64,000 nt of DNA from VRUE01 sp963774555 (GTDB lineage Bacteria > Actinomycetota > Thermoleophilia > Solirubrobacterales > 70-9), in NCBI GenBank assembly GCA_963774555.1, contig CAVZFL010000002.1:868001-932000 (forward strand). The letters are read 5' to 3'. This document shows positions 61,286 through 64,000 of the stretch, one piece after another (positions within the stretch are counted from its first letter, which is position 1; the number at the start of each line of letters is the position of its first letter). The position numbers and the translations under genes are program-made. A model generated the notes under the pieces. It was not told where the DNA came from, made no database searches, and worked only from the letters and a program-made list of their open reading frames with translations.

Positions 61286-62933
61286 ATGAAGCACGACTTC
61301 GATTGGCTCGGTGGTTGGCTCCGGCTTCGGGGGCTCCGTCTCCGCCCTGCGGCTCGCCGAAAAGGGCTACTCGGTCGCGGTCCTTGAGTGCGGCAGCCGC
61401 TTCCGCGACGAGGACTTCGCCGAGTCAAACCTGAAGCACCCGCGGCGCTACTTCTGGTTCCCGCGCTTCGGCATGCGCGGCGTGATGCGGATGACCTTCT
61501 TCAAGGACGTCTTCATCGTCTCCGGCAGCGGCGTCGGCGGCGGCAGCCTCGGCTACGCCAATACGCTCTACCGCGCCCGCCCCGCCTTCTTCAGCGACCC
61601 GCAGTGGAATGAGCTGGGCGAGTGGGACCGCGAGCTGGCGCCGCACTACGACACGGCCGAGCGCATGCTCGGGGTGGTCGAGTACGAGGGGATCGGGCCG
61701 GCCGACAAGCTGCTGCAGGAATACGGCGAGGAGATCGGCGTCGGCGAGACCTTCACCAACACCCGCGTCGGCGTCTTCTTCGACAAGCCCGGGGTCGAGG
61801 TCGACGATCCCTTCTTCGAAGGCGAGGGGCCCAGCCGCACCGGCTGCATGCGCTGCGGCAGCTGCATGGTCGGCTGCCGCCACGGGGCGAAGAACACGCT
61901 GATGAAGAACTACCTCTGGTTCGCCGAGAAGCTCGGCGTGCAGATCCAGCCCGAGCGCCAGGTGACCGAGATCCGCCCGCTCGGCGCCGCCGACGGCTCC
62001 GACGGCTACGCGGTGACCAGCGAGCGCTCGGGCTCATGGCTGCGCAAGCGGCGGCGCACCCAGACCGCCCGCGGCGTGATCGTCGCCGCCGGCGCCCTCG
62101 GCACCAACAACCTGCTCGCCAACTGCCGTCACAGCGGCGCCCTGCCGCGCGTCTCAGAGCGGCTGGGCGACCTGGTCCGCACCAACTCCGAGTCAATCCA
62201 ATCGGTCACCGCCCCCGACGACGAGCGCGACTTCAGCCGCTCGGTCGCGATCACCTCGAGCATCTACCCCGATCCCGACACCCACATCGAGGTCGTCACC
62301 TACGGCCAGGGCGGCGACGCGATGGCCGGCACCTTCACCGCGATGACCGGACCCGGGACGAAACTGAGCCGGCCGATCAAGTGGCTGGCCGCCGTCCTGC
62401 GCCACCCACTGCGCACGGTTCGGATGCTGATCCCGCACCGCTGGTCCCAGCGCACGGTGATCCTGCTGGTGATGCAGACGGTTGACGCGGCGATGCACTT
62501 CCGGCCCAAGCGCAAGCTGTTCGGGCGCGGCGTGCGCCTGCAGACCGAACAGGACCCCGGACGACCCAACCCGACCTACATCCCCGCCGCCGAGCAGGTC
62601 ACCCGCTGGTTCGCCAAGCGCACCGGCGGCGTCGCCCAGAGCGCGATCACCGAGTCGGTGCGCAACATCCCCTCAACCGCCCACATCCTCGGCGGCGCAG
62701 TGGTTGGCGCCGACCCGAGGAGCGGCGTCGTCGACGCCGGCAACCGCGTCTTCGGCTACGAGAACCTGCTGGTCTGCGACGGCGCCGCGATCCCCGCCAA
62801 CCCCGGCGTCAACCCAAGCCTGACGATCACCGCCAAGGCCGAGCACGCGATGAGCCTGATCCCGCCGAAGGACGGCGCCGAGCCGCGCCCCCTTCCCGAG
62901 GCGGCACGGCCGGCGATCGCTGTTAGTCCCTAG
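61286..62933 (+). CDS. GMC-family FAD oxidoreductase, cholesterol-oxidase-like (frameshift at start)
   Basis: The dinucleotide-binding GSGFGGSVSALRLAEKGYSVAVLE opens the protein. ATG 61286 encodes MKHDFDWL, after which one extra G at 61310/61311 breaks the frame; without it the protein is 548 residues and continues VVGSGFGGS. GGGSLGYANTLY and the cysteine cluster GCMRCGSCMVGCRHGAKNTL match ChoD-like and related actinobacterial sterol/alcohol oxidoreductases. The C-terminal GYENLLVCDGAAIPANPGVNPSLTI block holds the GMC active-site region. Substrate unknown. Confidence 0.87.
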
Positions 62934-63054
62934 AACGGGCGCGAAAACCAAGCAGGTCGGGGGATGCAGGGAGGACGGTGAGGGGAGCGCACTCTGGTGC
63001 GTGACCCGATCCGGACGACCGAAGACCCCGAGATGCGCCGGTTTGCAGCGTCCG

Positions 63055-63660
63055 CTACTGGGCCTGGGAGAACCTCTCCGCTACGTAGTCCCAATTGACC
63101 ACGTTCCAAAACGCGTCCACATAATCTGGCCTTCTGTTCTGGTATTTGAGGTAGTAGGCGTGCTCCCAAACGTCGCAGCCGAGCAGCGGCACGCTGCCGT
63201 CGGAGACCGGGGAGTCCTGGTTCGGGGTGGAGACGACGGCGAGACCGGAGCTGTCCTTGACCAGCCAGGCCCAGCCGGAGCCGAAGCGGGCGATGCCGGC
63301 GTTCTTGAACTCCTCCTTGAAGGAGTCGAAGGAGCCGAAGGTCTCTCCGATTGCCGCGCCTAGGTCGCCGCCGGGCTCGCCGCCGCCATCGGGGCTCAGC
63401 ATCTGCCAGAAGAGGCTGTGGTTGTAGTGGCCGCCAGCGTTGTTGCGCACCGGGCCCTGCTTATCGCCCGGCAGGCTGGAGAGATTGCGCAGCACGTCCT
63501 CGACCTCGCGGTCGGCCCACTCGGTCCCCTCCAGCGCCGCATTCGCTTTGTCGACGTAGGCCTGGTGGTGCTTGTCGTGGTGCACGCGCATCGTCGCCTC
63601 GTCGATGTGGGGCTCGAGCGCGTCGTAGGCGTAGGGAAGATCGGGAACCGAAAAGGCCAT
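63055..63660 (-). CDS. sodA: Iron/manganese superoxide dismutase
   Basis: A 201-residue Fe/Mn SOD from ATG 63660. Metal ligands are His27 (VHHDKHHQAYVDK), a His in GGHYNHSLFW, and Asp/His in the DVWEHAYYLKYQNRR signature. GHYNHSLFWQML with GLN-less pattern leans to a manganese-type enzyme, but metal choice cannot be set from sequence. GAGGAGACG precedes the start. It protects against superoxide in the cytoplasm. Confidence 0.93.
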   Translation of the reverse strand: MAFSVPDLPYAYDALEPHIDEATMRVHHDKHHQAYVDKANAALEGTEWADREVEDVLRNLSSLPGDKQGPVRNNAGGHYNHSLFWQMLSPDGGGEPGGDLGAAIGETFGSFDSFKEEFKNAGIARFGSGWAWLVKDSSGLAVVSTPNQDSPVSDGSVPLLGCDVWEHAYYLKYQNRRPDYVDAFWNVVNWDYVAERFSQAQ

Positions 63661-63741
63661 CTGGCGTCTCCTCATGGTTGGACTGGTTGGATGCAAAGTT
63701 GGGTTTCGGAGCCTAGCGTGACGGGCACCTAAGCTGACAGC

Positions 63742-64000
63742 ATGGAGGGAGACGAAGCGCGGCTTTGGCGCGAATTCGCCGAGTCGCGAGATCCGGCGAT
63801 CCGCGAGCAGCTGATCACCCGCAACATGGCCTTCGCCAAGCGTCTGGCGCTGCGCTACCGCGGTGCCAGCGAGTCCTTCGACGACCTGCTGCAGGTGGCC
63901 AACCTCGGCCTGCTTAACGCGGTCGACCGCTTCGATCCCGAGCGCGGCATCCCCTTCACCGCCTTCGCCTCGCCGACGATCCTCGGCGAGCTCAAGCGCC
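63742..64000 (+). CDS. SigB/SigF-type sigma factor (N-terminal part, cut by right edge)
   Basis: ATG 63742 opens EGDEARLWREFAESRDPAIR, followed by sigma region 2.1-2.2 ESFDDLLQVANLGLLNAVDRF and FTAFASPTILGELKR at the edge. This form is typical of the SigB/SigF/SigG group of general-stress or sporulation sigma factors (SPTI.GELKRHFRD). Only 86 codons are inside the window. Confidence 0.9.
   Translation, partial: MEGDEARLWREFAESRDPAIREQLITRNMAFAKRLALRYRGASESFDDLLQVANLGLLNAVDRFDPERGIPFTAFASPTILGELKR

Noticed and set aside
62934..63054. Possible RNA gene in the spacer between the GMC and SOD genes
   Set aside because: No cloverleaf, no strong hairpin and no recognisable RNA motif were found.

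Overview
The window is 64 kb of very GC-rich DNA with densely packed genes, many GTG and TTG starts, and 4-nt start/stop overlaps. Gene content points to a high-GC actinobacterium, most likely Thermoleophilia/Solirubrobacterales: a deazaflavin-type DDN-like reductase, an A-type Fe-S carrier beside BolA and monothiol glutaredoxin, a DUF3618/holin-X/DUF4235-like membrane trio, GMC oxidoreductase plus rubredoxin, a cyclase-AAA-TPR giant and a SigB/SigF-type sigma factor. This placement is inferred from gene content only. No rRNA, tRNA or CRISPR array was seen, and no stretch above 300 nt lacks a gene.

Layout. 0-6.8 kb: DegV (cut by the left edge), an ErpA/IscA-type carrier, then a complete 4.4-kb transposon (839-5260) with 22-bp inverted ends and a perfect 8-bp target duplication. 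It sits exactly between the carrier and its convergent partners grxD-bolA, and it carries an IS1-like DDE transposase plus six passenger genes. Envelope-membrane genes follow. 6.8-9.1 kb: nitrilase-TetR operon with an operator, and an SDR. 9.3-12.3 kb: cyclase-AAA-TPR protein. 12.3-20.3 kb: acyl-CoA catabolism, with a minus-strand operon (enoyl-CoA hydratase, carboxylase beta subunit, BKACE, CoA-transferase/racemase, MerR) divergent from two isovaleryl-CoA-dehydrogenase-like genes, resembling a liu-type branched-chain pathway. 20.3-31.8 kb: accessory region with a DUF262/HNH (GmrSD-like) protein, an Xre-RES toxin-antitoxin pair, two Fic proteins, a lipoprotein, a 1,625-residue secreted repeat protein and a muramidase-type amidase. 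31.8-47.6 kb: GH114, flavodoxin, VapBC-like pair, a second TetR-type palindrome before an SDR/DDN pair, lactonase-like MBL, PlsC, GlpK, amidase, an M4 protease with its emfourin-type inhibitor, a glycosyltransferase and a DUF4143 ATPase. 47.7-57.3 kb: biotin theme, with a free biotin-carrier domain, bioB-bioF-bioD and bioA, and with a MarR/MFS efflux pair between bioD and bioA. 57.3-64 kb: ECF sigma/DUF4349 pair, Nudix, LemA, rubredoxin, GMC oxidoreductase, superoxide dismutase and the start of a SigB-type sigma factor.

Two cross-cutting observations matter to a reader. First, seven conserved genes (nitrilase, CaiB, RES, bioF, bioA, an unnamed gene at 59.7 kb and the GMC oxidoreductase) are split by ten single-base insertions. 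Removing one base at each site restores a full-length protein of family-typical size, so these look like consensus errors or very recent mutations rather than old pseudogenes. Second, several intergenic spacers carry long near-perfect palindromes, some in divergent promoter regions where a terminator makes no sense.
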